Of a DNA stretch of 64,000 bases, positions 23,709 through 43,920 are shown one piece after another; positions within the stretch are counted from its first letter, which is position 1; the number at the start of each line of letters is the position of its first letter. The notes under the pieces were generated by a model, which saw only the letters and a program-made list of their open reading frames with translations, was not told the DNA's origin and ran no database searches. This DNA is from Epiperipatus broadwayi (taxonomy: Eukaryota; Onychophora; Udeonychophora; Euonychophora; Peripatidae): contig JAQFVV010006720.1 of the NCBI GenBank assembly GCA_028023455.1, positions 301,085 to 365,084 of the forward strand. The letters are read 5' to 3'. Both the position numbers and the translations under genes were made by a program.

Positions 23709-23752
23709 GCAAAACCATAACATATGTCATATATATATATATATATATGACA
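23661..23752. repeat. TA palindrome with 16-bp perfect arms, then a second TA run
   Basis: ttatggttttgcattt (23661-23676) and its exact reverse complement (23705-23720) flank a TA array. A second TA run with short tgtcat/atgaca arms follows immediately. The palindrome centre coincides with the end of homology between the two Penelope copies. Confidence 0.9.
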
Positions 23753-23904
23753 ATTGGTGTGACTTTTATAGGAACAGGAAGCACATTTCTTTTTTATAAC
23801 ATTATTATTTCACTTACCCTCAACAATTTCATATAATCATGATTAACACAGGATAATCTGAAACTCTCTTATTAGTAAGACAGACAATGTAATATGAATA
23901 TATA

Positions 23905-24330
23905 TTTCACTTTCAAAACCTTTTAACATTGCTAAAAGTTTTAACTCTAAATTAGATCTTAGCATTGTTGGAACTTCTTATAATCAATGAGAAAGTGAGA
24001 ATGAGTTAGTAGAGTTCATTCTCAATCTCTTTGTATCTAAAAACAATTTGGCTGTTGGCAAAAAAAAAATGAAAGTAAACAACAACTCCATTCAAAAATA
24101 CTAAATATGAATTGCTGATTCTAATCATATTGTTATTAGTTTTCATATAGATAATACCTTATCAATATGTTTTTATATTACAAATTCTTTTAATATTCTT
24201 AAAAGTATTAACTGCAAATTAGATCAGAATATTCTTTGAAGGTCTTATAATTAATGTGAAAGTGAGAATAAGTTAGTAAAAAATATTAAAATGAGTTGAC
24301 TGTTGGTAAAAAAAAAAATAAAAGTGGATT
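23905..24330. repeat. Diverged tandem duplication, period about 250 bp
   Basis: About 23920-24085 and 24180-24325 share ordered phrases: aaaagttttaactctaaatt / aaaagtattaactgcaaatt, gaaagtgagaatgagttagt / gaaagtgagaataagttagt, and gctgttggcaaaaaaa / actgttggtaaaaaaa. The RTE-like element starts just after the second unit. Confidence 0.8.
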
Positions 24331-24339
24331 TTTTTAAAT

Positions 24340-27869
<3,530 letters not shown>

Positions 27870-27872
27870 ACC

Positions 27873-28170
27873 AAAAGAAAAAGTAGAGGTGGTGGAAGGA
27901 AGGAAAATAAAGAAAAGAGAAAGAAGAGAAAAGGGAAATGAGAGAGAGGAAAAGAGAGAAGGGGTAAAGGAAAAGAAAAGATTAGAAATGGAATTAGAGA
28001 GAAAGATGATAATGAAAAGAGAGAGAAGAAAATATAAAAAGAAATGAAAGAAATAGAAATGATACATGGAGAGAAAGATGTAAGGAGAAGAAGAAATGAA
28101 ATGATTTGATATGGATGAGATGAGAAAAGAAATGTGAAAGAGAGATGAGAAATGATATGATAAAAAAAGA
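27873..28170. repeat. Polypurine tract, about 300 bp
   Basis: The plus strand is almost entirely A and G (agaaaagagaaagaagagaa and similar), fading to gagatgagaaatgatatgat repeats. Low complexity; the apparent Lys/Glu/Arg-rich frames through it are not believed. Such tracts can form triplex DNA. Confidence 0.85.
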
Positions 28171-31132
28171 AAATGCGAGCATCTTAATGACTCAGTACAA
28201 TAGGGTTACAATAAATTTAAAAAAAGAGGTGATGATTCAGAGATGTACAATCAGATAGATAGCAATTCCAATACTAATGCAACTATAACTATTGTGGAAA
28301 ATTAATAAATTACTACTAAACAATTCAAAAGATTATTTAAAATCATTAATTAATAGTTATTAGTGGAGACCTACCAGCAGATCACACACACTGTGAATAA
28401 GAATAAATGATACCTTGATTGTGAAATATTAACTTACTAAATTATATTTAATAAGGCAACAAGAGTAAACAACCTACGGGATTTCTAAAAAAAAAAAAAA
28501 AAAAAACTGAACTTTTGTGCAAAATATAAAAAAATAAGTTACCTAATAAATAATTGCTGGGGTGAATAATACAAATGAGTGATATCTTTGCTGACCATGA
28601 ATAATTATCCTATGGTTCAATCTTAAAAAAATAAACAAAACAAATATTAATTCAAAGACTTAATGAAACAACTTAAAGTTACATTAATAATAGCCTATTA
28701 TCCAAGACATTACACGAACAAAGAAAAGGGCAAGGTTGCTTTTTATGTCCTTCCCATACTCCCAGACAGCCTAATCAAGACCTCAAATACAGATGGATTA
28801 AAATACTTTGGACATATAAAGTTTAAGATATTGATATACAATGTACAGTTTATATAAGATAATGTTCAGCTTTTAAAATAATAGTAACTAAAAATATTCT
28901 TCTGCAGTACTAATATTCTATATCTCATATTGCATAATCTTTAGTCTAAGAAGATATACTGATAATTTAAATATAAGCTTTTAACTAAGCATTCAACAAA
29001 GTATCTGATAGAATGTAATTATCTGTTATTGTGATTCAATCTGAAAATGACTGACTTTAGCATGGCTTTGTAATTTTCAAACCAATATCAAATATATTTA
29101 ATTAATTTTATGATATATTTGTGAACTTTTGAATTGAAGATTTTAGAAACTTTAGAAACTTAAGATTTCGTGAACTTGGAATGCAAGACAATAATATCTT
29201 TTAATATAAAAGTAAAACAAATAAAACATTATTTTGAAATAATAATAAGTTGGTTTATTGAGAATAATAAGAAAGTGTTACAACTTAAATGGAATACAAG
29301 CATTGCCAATATAGCACTGGAACCTAATACAAGTAATTTGACTTTTGAAAACTTTATTTGGTTTACAATAATATACAACTTCTTTAGCTACTGTTGTTGA
29401 GTATCCCTCATAAAACTTTTTTACATTGTTTATTCTAATACATAAACTAATAAAATAATATGATTATACATAATAGCGGAAGAAGGATATTTAATATAAG
29501 AATTTAATCTCTTTTAAACAATTAGAGATTTCAAAATCTTTAAACTTTAATTACAATATATGAATTTAATAACCACCATTCTACTTTTAATTGCCATAAT
29601 TTATAACACTATTATGTTATCTAGCAATCGGTATAACACACAACTAGGTTTGTATCTAAAACATTAAGCTTAACAAACGCTAAGCTGGAAAAGCATATTC
29701 AGCATATATTTGAAAAAACTACCACTAATTACACTGACATAACTATTATTATAGCTAGTGATATATTTAAATCAGACTCAGCTAATTTTAAAATTAAACT
29801 AAATTAGAAGTATGGGGCACTCACTCATCAGAGATCATTTATACACTTTTAAAAAAATTTTATCCACAAAAAACTATTACCCTCAATGTTTAAAATTAAA
29901 AAAAAAATGTAACAGACTTACAAATCCAGCAGCGAAACTCTGTATGAAAATGTTAAAATTAGTATGTGTGAATTGTCACTTATACCATATGCTATAATTT
30001 AACATATTTTAAAATAAATATAATTTATTGCCGATTGGCTTGTGCATGATAAAACTATTATAGCAACACAATTCAAACATTGATATACCTATGATATTTA
30101 AAATAGCTACCACTACCTGAAGAAACGAAGTTCCTTTAACAAACATATCTTGTTATTGCAAATCAAAAACATATGCAACAACACCTACTGTGGTGGAACT
30201 AACATACTGTCATAAGAAATGATAGACTAAAATATAAAAATAAAGAGGCTCCTCAAAGCTGGAAAAGAATGTTGCGGCTTTCAAAAATACCTAACTCAGA
30301 GGCAGAAACTAAGATTCTGGAACTTGTCTACAGCACCTCTGGCAACAGGAAAGACACACCAGAAAAGCATGATCCTCTTCTCATAGGATTCCAATGCTTG
30401 TAAATTTAATTATCATCACTGGAAAAAATACAATATAATAACCCTCTTTGGTCACAAGCACTATCAAATCATGAAAATACAATACAATAAGGATGGAGGA
30501 CCTTGTCTAATCCACAAGGCATACTCAAAAATATTAACTAGGCCTAACTCTATGAGGCTAACAATTACTAACTAATAACAAGATGATATATACTTCACCT
30601 GAATTAACTAAGTTATTCCTAAGAAGTTTAAAAATATAAAATGTATATTCAATGTTCGAACCAACAAAGCAAAGTGTATCAAATGACTACTGTGAGTAAT
30701 ACTTTAAAATTAAATGCATATACAATTCTACACAAGGCACGATGCACACCTACTAAAATATTCAATACTAAAAATAGTGACTAGTGGACTTTTAAAAAAA
30801 ATTTCAAATTAAATGCGAGAATATTAATTCTCAATGCACATATTTTTTTTTTCAGTTATTATTAATGTAGCATTCATAAAACAAATGAATGGATACTCTC
30901 TGATAAACTTCTTTGGTAGACTTTAAATGAAACTGAGTGAAACATCCCATCTATAATAAACTAAGACTGTGATATTTAATTCTCTATAAATAAAATTATT
31001 AATTAGAAACTAGCTTGTGAAATGCATAATGAATAAAATAAAATTTACTTGAGAATGGCAAAATATTTGCTCATTCTAATAAACTTATTAAGTTTTAAAA
31101 TGATAACCCTAGTTTATATGTATATTTATTAG
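28171..31132. other. Intergenic, no gene recognised
   Basis: AT-rich. A patch at 30240-30400 is more complex in composition but has no sustained open frame and no recognised motif. Confidence 0.5.
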
Positions 31133-31545
31133 TCATTTTAAAATAAACTCTTTTATAAAAATCTTAGTTCAAATATTATCTTTGTTATATTAATAATTTC
31201 ATAAAATATGTCTCTACCAGCTTAGTATTCTTCACTTAATCAAATATTCATAATAAATCTCAGGATATTACCAATAGTCTAAAATTGTTATACAACACTT
31301 ACCATTAAACTACTACTATAACTATAAAAAAATTAAAAAAATGCTTTGTGTGTAATTATCATATTGTTCGTCACCCACATGATAACATTACTTGCATATA
31401 ATATAAAATACATTCTGAATATACATTTAAAATATTTTATAATTAACTTAGTCATAATTTTAAACAATGATAGCCACATATGTATAACTTAGTCATTAAT
31501 TTGCTTATCAGTTTATAAACAACATAATATTTTATTTAGAAATAA
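31133..31545. repeat. 0.4-kb dispersed repeat, copy 1
   Basis: Direct-orientation copy of 56641-57045, roughly 80% identical by eye. Shared landmarks include cattttaaaataaac at the left edge, tatctttgttatatta, tgtgtgtaattatcaY, ccacatatgtataactta and cttatcagtttataaacaac at the right. At the other locus its left edge is the start codon of a decayed gene. Here no such gene is seen to the left. Confidence 0.85.
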
Positions 31546-32229
31546 GTCAGATTACCAATATCATATATAATAAAATATACAGCTGAGTATTATAATCAAA
31601 TTCTAAATTATCATCACTATTGCAAAATTTCCAAATTATTATTATTATATACAATGTATACATATCGATAGTCCCAAAGTTGGGTGAGAAAAATCCAAAT
31701 ACTAGACTGTACCCTCACCATCGAACAATATAATAGAAATAAGTAAATAAAATAAATAAAATAATGCTCCAGCAAAAACCTTTAATCTTAATATAGTAGA
31801 AAAGAGTATTAATAATATATTACGATAATTTTTACCACTAGACTAGCTCAAATTAATAATAAAGAATATACGGTTTGATTTTATAAATAAATCATAAATA
31901 AAATACTACTACTACTACTAATAATAATAATCACAAGACATTTGGTTAATGGTAAAATAGTAGGATTGCATTAAGCATATATCCTAAAGGCTACAATCTC
32001 AATGGCATAAGAACAGTATCCCACATTTATTTCAAATAATAATATAATCCATAGCATTCTTAAAACATTAAATATTATAAATAATCTAATATAAAATTAT
32101 TAAATAAATTATAACCTCTATTATTAACAAATATAAATATTTCAGGTTCTTTAAATAAATTCATCAATTAACTTATAATAATCTGTAGCGAAGTAAGATG
32201 AGGGATTTTGCATCCTTCTTAACTACACC
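31546..32229. other. Intergenic, no gene seen
   Basis: AT-rich, with a short (TAAA)n patch at about 31740-31765 and (TAC)/(TAA) runs at 31905-31930. Confidence 0.5.
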
Positions 32230-32231
32230 TA

Positions 32232-32314
<83 letters not shown>

Positions 32315-32337
32315 TGATGATGATGATGATGATGATG

Positions 32338-32384
<47 letters not shown>
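32230..32384. repeat. (TAA)n-(TGA)n-(TAA)n compound array
   Basis: Three blocks: about 80 bp of TAA, nine TGA units (about 32311-32337), and about 46 bp of TAA. The central block is a homogenised A-to-G variant. Confidence 0.95.
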
Positions 32385-35300
32385 TCAATTTTTTTTATTT
32401 TTCATGTGGAATGCTAAAAGTATGATATAATCTGAATAATATGTGGCAATAAGAAACATACATAATTATATGGCAGTAATTTAAGTAATAAATTAGGATT
32501 AAAAATAATATTATACTATGTAATATTTTTGTATCATATTCTGAGTAATAATTGACATCATTAAGTAAATTATTAATAATTATAATGTGAAAAATATGAT
32601 ATGTGTTAAATTACAACTTCTGTGTATCCAATCTTGTGGAAGTGAATACATCAATGACATCAAAGACAACACGTTTTATATAACAACTTTAACAAATTTA
32701 TTCTATTTTAACAAATCAACTATGTACAAAATATTTACAATCTTTAATGAAAAAAACTAACAAATGAGATATTAATATTTAAAACAAAATATACAAAATT
32801 AATAAAAGAAAAGACTAGGTTACATATTTTCAATCTAAAAAAAAACATCAATATATAAGCCTTCACTCTGGCTTATGAATTTTTACTTTGGAATACATAT
32901 CATGTATAAATACTCAAATTTTATTATTTACCTTAAAATATTATATTATATTTGATATTAGTTTAATAAATATGAGAATATTACTTCACTTTCAGAAAAT
33001 ATAAAAGAATAAAATTCCCTATCATAATATTTTGGCAATCTAAATATGATTTATGTTCATTCTAACTTAGTAAAATATAAAATCACAAAAACAATTATTG
33101 TTTATGTATTAACAATAATTTGCTTGGCACCATTCTAAGAATTAGGATATGTGTTTCATGTTCAAAAAATAAAATATAAAATTAAAATAAAATATAAACA
33201 TTCGTAATACACATTGCATTCCTCATTTTGATGTTTCTTAATAAAATATGCATTATTTCAGGATATCATGTTGGTATAAAAAATCATAAAATATCAAATA
33301 ATATATTTAAAATACTAGGAACAGATCATGATTTTTTTTATCATCAAAAATATTAAAAATATTAAAAAATACTCATGTTTCTTTTTTTATTTCATCATCA
33401 GCATTATACATTCAATATCTTTTTGCATTTCTACTTAATGCAAAATCTAACTTGCCTTTTTTTAAAAACCAATCATCATTCTAACTTTATTCATTCTTCT
33501 TCTTTCAAAATACTTGACTACGATGCATTACTAATGAAATTAAGACAGCTATATAATGAATAGGACATGAAGGAATAACTAGAGAAAAGTGTCAATAGTA
33601 TAAATAATTCAATAATCCACATTGAAAACTGTGTGATAAAACATGTACGAATTCATCTAATACCTTAAGAAATAATGTCTAGGCTTTGTGTCAGCACATA
33701 CAGAATTAAAATACAAATATCGAAAACACTGTCCATTGAAATAAATACAAAAATACAGGTCTACTTTATATGTATTTGTATGATAACTATTTAGATATCA
33801 TATAGGCTATTTTTTCTATCATCTTAACATATCATACAAATAAAAATATCCAGGATTTTATTTTTTTTTACTTCCTTGATCACTTCCGTCTAAAAATTTC
33901 AAATAGATTTATACAATCAAGATCGTAAAATAAACTATGCAATTTTCCCAATAATAAACAAATTAACAAATTATATCATTCAACCATAAATACTATAAAA
34001 CATGGTTTCACACAGTTAGGTTTAACCAAAAATACAAATGACTTTGATTAAAATATTACTTCAATATCATGCATTCAAAATAAATATAATATAGTTTATT
34101 TAGCAACGAATCATAAAAAATATTGTAATTAATAAAGTTATAACAAACTTTATAAATAAAATATATATGTGCATATTTTTATTCATAGCTTATGTCTCTT
34201 AATATATAGAATGTATTATTAAGAGACACATCGGTATGTTCATTCATTCATGTAACATAGGATGAATGTTTATAACTTCAAGCATTTCTTAAAAAATACA
34301 TATATCATATAATAATTAAAGCAGTTTAAATTACCTACGTAAAATATTATTTGTAATCACATTTTTGATGTCTTCTGGCCTCATCGTATAAAATAGAAAT
34401 AATTACAAATCCCATTCATACAGAGCGCAGCACAAACTAATATATTTTAGTGAAATGTTTGCAAAAATAAAATAAAAAATTGTTAAAAGTTTTAAAGTTA
34501 ATATTATTAGAATTAAAAGATCCCAAAATATGTATCTTTTCCTGTAACCTATAAATAAATTATAATCTAATGTAAGTATATATTTTCAAAAATAATAAAT
34601 AAATAATAGTAATGAAATTTAAAGTTACATATTCCCCTATCTGTATAAAATCTTTCTACAAAAGTCCTGTTAATAACCTGGGGCAGCGTGGTTGCTAAAC
34701 AAAAAGTGTTTCTTCAATGTTTTTTTCTCCTTCGAACTCTCCTCATCAGCACGTAAAATCACAATAAAAAAAAATTCCACTTTAAAATGTGTAAAAATTA
34801 TTGAAAATAAATGCTCATCCTGTTTTCAAAAGATATTTAAGACAGTCCATTTTTGTAAATCTTTTCAAGAGAATACTTATTTATTCAATAGTTTTTTTTT
34901 TAAAATGTATTTTTTAAAAGATAAGTTATTTTCTCCCATGTACATAAATTTTAAGCGATTAGGAAACAGATACATCATTTGTATTTAGATGTATTAATAT
35001 GTAGTCTTTGGATAATTTAGATGTATTTCCATTTGTAACATATATTTCAATCAGGCATATAATAAAAATGAATTGTTGTTTCTAAGTTTCAAATACTAAA
35101 AAGTTATTAATTTATGGTATAATTACATTTTTTTATGTTATTAACTATTTTCCTCTTCTTATCAGTTAAATCGTAGTGAATTTAAAACAGTATATTTTTT
35201 CAGGTTAATATAACTTTTGTTAACACTTATAGCCTTTATAGCAGAAGTCTTTTAAAATACTACACATTCAAAAGTTTAAATATGATTTGCTTCAAATATA

Positions 35301-35600
35301 TATATATATATATTGTAACGATATAAAAGTTCGCAAATAAAAGTAAAAAAACTAAATGCTAAAATTAAAATATTGTTAAACGTATATACATTCACACAGA
35401 GGCCAAACTTTAAAAATATTAAAAAAAAACAAAAACAAATAAGTATTTGAACGTACTTTTTTATAAAAAAGTATAAGATTTAAAAATAAAAACAGGTATT
35501 AATTAATGTAATCTGTAAATAGAAATGATTGTTTATGAATTATCGAAAACCAAACTGGCCCTTCGTCTCTTGTATAATTAAAATGATCTGATGAAAGATA
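32385..35600. other. Intergenic; one perfect 12-bp hairpin
   Basis: No gene seen. tgtctcttaata (34193-34204) and its exact reverse complement (34217-34228) form a hairpin with a 12-base loop. A short TA run ending in ttgtaac lies at 35298-35321. Confidence 0.5.
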
Positions 35601-35629
35601 GATAAGAAAATAAAGAGAAATTAGCTTGA

Positions 35630-35925
35630 CCAATGGAAGCACTAAGCCTTGGCTCGGACCCTAATGAAAGTGATGTATTAGTGATGTTTTGTTGGTTGAA
35701 TCCATGTGGATAATATAAAAAGGGAAATGCAATTTTTTCTGACAGTTCCAGCATTTTGTGTTTGAGAGACGTGGCAGAACGCACATACCACACTCTCTAT
35801 TTAAAAAAAAATGAAAAGACTGTGATACCTTGAACCAGCTATTGCCATCTCCAGAACATTATCTTCCAATGGAGGCATCGCCGGAATTAAAAGTAGAAAC
35901 CTGGACTCTTCTACCGTAAGTTATA
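35630..35925 (+). promoter_or_regulatory. Candidate promoter and first exon (CCAAT, TATA, splice donor)
   Basis: CCAAT at 35630-35634, TATAAAA at 35714-35720, and a potential start region about 30 bp downstream (ctgacagttcc). GC is locally raised and CpGs are present. ATG at 35869 opens MEASPELKVETWTLL, ending in phase at ctacc|gtaagt (donor GT at 35916). No downstream exon is found within the window, and a large repeat begins at about 36040. It is equally possible that this is the upstream part of that repeat. All of this is inference from short motifs. Confidence 0.3.
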
Positions 35926-36547
35926 TTGACATGAACTCTAAATTTTGAAATAATTAAGAACTTTCGTTCAAGCTTATGAACTTTTTTAAGTTTAAAATCA
36001 AATTAATAATGTTTAATTTTATATGTTTTCTGATTGATAAAAATCATTTCCATTTTTTTTTCTTATTGTATAAATTATTTATTGTTTAAATTTTAAATGA
36101 TGAAATTTAGGTTGGGTATAGAGGTTGCATAGATTCATTAGCGGTTGATTATGTTGAAGTTTTCACATTTGATTAAAATATATAGGTCAACGATGTTAAT
36201 GCAGGCATCTTATGATGAATGCCATGGGGCCTTGTGTATACCCCTTTGCAATTGACGTTATCAATGATTTTGTATTTTGATCGATTGTGTTTAATTTGGA
36301 TGTTTTTGACCGTGGAATCTGTGCACCCGATCTATACTCAACATTTTAAAAAAAAAATTATAAAAATAATCTGTGTGAACGTATTTAAATGTTAAATTTA
36401 AGCCGGGTGTGAATGGCTGTATAGTTTTGTAAAGTTATATTAAGGGAGGGTAATCTTAGGTTATTCATTTCGTAGTTGAATTGGTTCAATGGATTGGATA
36501 TATTTGTGTAATTGTAGATGTAGTATGAGATCCGCTATGGGCAGGAT

Positions 36548-36664
<117 letters not shown>

Positions 36665-36681
36665 ACACACCTTCTGTTTGC

Positions 36682-36991
36682 CTATGGATGGGTTTGTAAG
36701 ACGGCAAAGGACCGCAATCCATTCCTATGGAGTTTTATGTTTATTGTTCTACTCGCCAACAGATGTCACATTCCTGGTTGGTAGAGAGACAATTTTTTCT
36801 CTAATTCTACTTGCTGTTCAGATGTACATTCCTGACAGTATAGTATTTTGTGTTGTTGTATTTTCATGCTACATTGAATACATAAATGTATCAGATGGAT
36901 TGGCGCAAGATTGATTGCAAAATTTGTTGCCTAATGTTAAATCAAGGAAGAATATTTTCTTTTCAAATGCAGATCTATGTAGTCTATTCAT
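36682..36991 (-). pseudogene. Decayed ORF with C-x2-C...C-x2-C (unknown family), copy 1
   Basis: On the minus strand, block B encodes a frame also found in the partner copy. The shared part reads HLIHLCIQCSMKI, QHKILYCQECTSEQ and later [13 protein letters not shown] then TAG at 36684-36682. Two C-x2-C pairs 12 residues apart suggest a zinc-binding finger. This copy has an internal TGA after QPG-M and a frame break upstream of LAPIHL. Conservation of the frame and of the terminal stop between two copies that differ at about 15-20% of bases implies it was once coding. I do not recognise the family. Confidence 0.4.
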
Positions 36992-37386
36992 ATTCGACTC
37001 ACTAAATAAATATTAAACTCATGGTTGTAATTTACTTAGATGTAAAACTAAAGATTAATAGAAAAATCTAAATGTTGAACTTATTCCTCAATTTAGAATG
37101 ATTTTATATGTGCGTAAATAAATATTTGTATGTGTTAATTTCTGGCAGTGACTTTTATTTATTTATATCTAAAATATAAATTAAGATATAAATTTTTATC
37201 TCTGGGTCTCCACTGAGCTAGTGACTTGGGCTAATGATCTGAATATTTAAATAAAGTGGAATCTGAACAGTGAGTATATGCCTACTCTATAAATTTTTCT
37301 AGGTTTAAATGCCTAGATGTTACCTTGTAGAGCAGATATTGTAGTTTGCGATTAGATTTGATCTTCACTTTCATTTTGATCGTTAT

Positions 37387-37482
<96 letters not shown>
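37387..37482. repeat. (TA)n, about 96 bp, then TTGTAACC
   Basis: TA array with one aat interruption near 37398 at the edge of the large repeat; right flank ttgtaacc. Confidence 0.95.
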
Positions 37483-39508
<2,026 letters not shown>

Positions 39509-39561
<53 letters not shown>

Positions 39562-39590
39562 TTTTATATATATATATATATATCTATACC

Positions 39591-39628
<38 letters not shown>

Positions 39629-39635
39629 GGTATAG
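39509..39635. repeat. TA arrays ending in a perfect palindrome
   Basis: TA (39509-39559), ctttt, TA (39564-39583), then ctataccctga (39584-39594), about 30 bp of TA and the exact reverse complement tcagggtatag (39625-39635). Confidence 0.92.
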
Positions 39636-42600
39636 AATATACTAAGTAACAATGTAGCTGTGTATAAAGTTATATACATGTATTATCCATATTTATATTA
39701 TTTTGCCAATGAAGGGAAATCATAATGTTAAATATTATTTATCTGGTAAGATAGAGAAATGTTTATCTCTTTCACTGCTAAAACAGATGTTAATTATTAT
39801 ATTGAGGAGGGGAATAAATAGACCCAAATTGGTCAAAAATATATACATAATGATACCATTGTTCGATTATAAAAATAATTTAATAAGTATTTTTTATTAG
39901 TGCTTAATTTGGCTTATGAATGAAAAGGTCCACTTTAAATACAAAATGTAGTTTAATCCTCCTTGTTTACAAGTACATGGCTTGCTATAATAAAAGGTAT
40001 AATTATTATTTTGAAATAATTAATGGTTATTTTACTGATATTGGTGGTTTGCTTATTAAACATTAACAGTTTCTTCAATGTGCAATGGAATATTTATGTT
40101 TCCACTTAGATTATTAGTGTTGTTTTACCTTGCTATTGTATTGAAGAGATTTGTGATAGATTTAAGGATGAGTTTGGGCTACATATAAGAGCCTTAGATA
40201 TAATAATAATTAAGGTTGTACATGAGATGATGGAGAATTCCCCATTGTTAATTAATATGAGAGGATGATATTGTTGGGGCTGATTAAGAGTTAGTACTTA
40301 GAGCGTAGTTAAGCATAAAAAAGGATGATCCCTTGGTCTGAATTCTGTTTTCCAGTGAAGAGGCACTGCCCACACTTTTATTCCTATGAAAAGGTATCAG
40401 CATTGGCCATATTCTTATACAACTATTATGTTGTTTCTTGATATACAACTATCATGTTGTTTTATAGAGCCTCCTTTATTTAGATCCCTCAAGAAGTTAT
40501 ATAGTTAAGATTCCACAGTGAATGATAAAGTATAGTGTTTTTTTTTAAATCGAATAGCAAGGATAAGATAGTCAGATTGTGGAACACTGATATAGCTATA
40601 GTGTTCTCTAATTGAAATGTTGTCTTTCAGATGTTGTGTAATCTTCATCAGTTTATAAACAGACCAACCAAAACTTACTAGTGTTTGTAGAACTTCTACA
40701 TAAAAGAGCAAGGTGTGTACATGGACAATGTGGGTTGGTTTTCAACAAGTAGGTATTTACTGATGAATTAGTAAGATCAGTTAATTAATAAATGGTTAAG
40801 TTGTGGAAATAATGAATGTTTTTGGTGTCATATGTGCATTTAACTGATGATGTTTGCCCCACATCAATACAGTGAAATATTTTTTTAGTAAATTGTAATA
40901 GATTATTACTTGTATTGGAATGTGATAATTGCCCTTATCATATTCTTATAACTCAAACAGCCACAGTTTGATATAATAAATTGTAATTTAGAGTTGTTTT
41001 TTTTTATTTAAAAGTTGCATATATCCAAAGAATATTAATTTTGTTTGCAATTTCAATGCTAAAATAGCTCATAATAAGTTTAACTATCTTTGTCTACCAG
41101 ATAGAATAATAAAGAAACATATCCAAAATGTTTGACATATTAGTTGGTCATTACCTACCACATCGTTAATTTCCATCCCTAATTTTGGAATGGATTTATA
41201 TTGTTTCATGTAATGTGTCTGAAAGAGACTTGTACATAATGTAAATAAATATTGTTGTGCTAAAAAATTATTTAGTTGTCAGTATTCTTATTGCTAATCA
41301 ACACACCCACACATTATTATTGTTATTGCTATCGACAGATCCTGTGATTATAGAGAAATTGTCATCAATCAATATTATAAAACTCACTATATGTAGGTAT
41401 ATCAGAATAATGGTGTTAAGCCCTATAATTTATGAGTATATCTAGGACATCATAACTTAATAATTAAACATACTAAACCTAAAGAATATTAGTTTAAGTG
41501 ACATACTAAAAGATTAATAACCTAATATTGGTTTGATCAGTTCATATGAATCCACAGAACTATCATTCACTGGTCTTTTTCACCATGTTTCTACTTAATG
41601 AAGAAAGAAAGTTGGATAGCTATTATGTTTAGCTATTGAAAAATTACTCTTACTTATTGCAGCTTAAAGTTTAGCATAGTTAGAGAATTTATAGAATTTA
41701 TTTGAAATTATTGAATATTGTTTAGTAATGCAATTCAGTATTGAGAGCCATTTGACGTGTGTTATGCTTGGGTAGTTGCAAAATAACTCTCAGTGACCCA
41801 AGTATATCTTGTATATTATCCTTTAAGCTATATGAACCCTGAGAAGGATAAATTATATCAATTTGTAATAGGATTGGAATTTATGGTAAATTTGTATCCA
41901 GTTAATTATTGTAATTAGAGTGGAATTGTGTTACATTCACCATGAGATATAAAGTCAACCAAACTTTAAAGTATCTATTACTTCTTTTGTCTGAAATGTA
42001 TAGTTGGTTTTGACTTTATGGTGAATATTCTGGTCTTAGTAAGCTTAGAGTCTGTATTTTATTTAATTGTTTTATTATCATTTAATTCAAGTTCAAATTT
42101 AAAGTTTTGTACATCATCTTTCATCATCATCATTCCTCTCATCTGTCATTTCAATCTTCCTTTATTTTCTGTTTTTCATCATAATTCACTATCCTAATTC
42201 ACTCATCATGTATTAGCACTTATGCCATTCTCGTCTTAATCATCCATTAACCCTTACACATCTTCATTCTCACACTCATTTTATTTTATTATGTAATTAT
42301 TACTTATTTTCATCATTCATTTAATCATTTACATTCTCATTTACTTAGTGCCAAATTTATACTTCTAACTTCATATTCATTCTATCGATCTAATTATTAC
42401 TTATTTATTAGTTTGACAAATATGAAGTTTATTTTATAAATTTTTCGTTTGTTTACTTGTTTGTGGATTTGAGGCTAGCTTGACCAGAAATTATTAGTCT
42501 GCCTTGTGATCTTCTCTAAAATTATAGTTTCATTTGAGTTTAGCTAATAAAGAAATAATCTTTAGTTTATCATTTATTTTAGGCATATATTCTAGATTAG
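39636..42600. other. Intergenic; one imperfect inverted repeat
   Basis: No gene recognised. The frame at 40711-40505 (minus, 68 codons) has no familiar motif. An inverted repeat joins attcaccat...ataaagtc (41936-41957) and gactttatggtgaat (42013-42027). acaactatYatgttgttt occurs twice near 40420-40465. Confidence 0.45.
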
Positions 42601-42875
42601 TTGTAGCTAGGAAGGTTACAGAGAAAGATATGGTTTCCAAACGTGTAAATTGGACTAGTTAGATTGGGGGGTTGGCTACAGGGGATATTATAGTGCCTAA
42701 AATGTGTGGTATGATTTATTTATGATTACAGCAATATAGAAGAGGGTTACAATTGGGATTATGCCACTCAACTTGGTGGCTTGATTGATTGATTGGGGAT
42801 GATGAAAGTTATATGGGATTATGGCACCCAGAAATATGTAGGCCTGATTGTCCAATGATCAGAGAAGGTTACTAT
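42600..42875. repeat. Degenerate minisatellite, units about 75 bp
   Basis: gggttacaattgggattatg...cactcaacttggtggcttga and atatgggattatggcaccca...tgtaggcctga are successive versions of one unit. A weaker third unit lies upstream near 42670-42720. The tract abuts a TA array. Confidence 0.65.
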
Positions 42876-42883
42876 ATATAGAT

Positions 42884-43835
<952 letters not shown>

Positions 43836-43920
43836 TTGACCAATGAAAATGTGTATTTTGGTCAGCTATAAAAGAGCTGTGCAGGAATTCCAGGGTCACT
43901 GTTATCCTATTTTACCATGA
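43836..43920 (+). promoter_or_regulatory. CCAAT + TATA promoter-like segment
   Basis: ttgaccaatgaaaat (CCAAT at 43840-43844) is followed 23 bp later by ctataaaagagc (TATAAAA at 43867-43873) and then a GC-richer patch, aggaattccagggtcac. The CCAAT context ttgaccaatgRaa is the same as at 35626-35640. No downstream coding exon was found. Could be a remnant of a mobile-element promoter. Confidence 0.3.

Noticed and set aside
40505-40711. 68-codon minus frame as a small gene
   Set aside because: No recognised motif, no neighbouring coding or splice signals.
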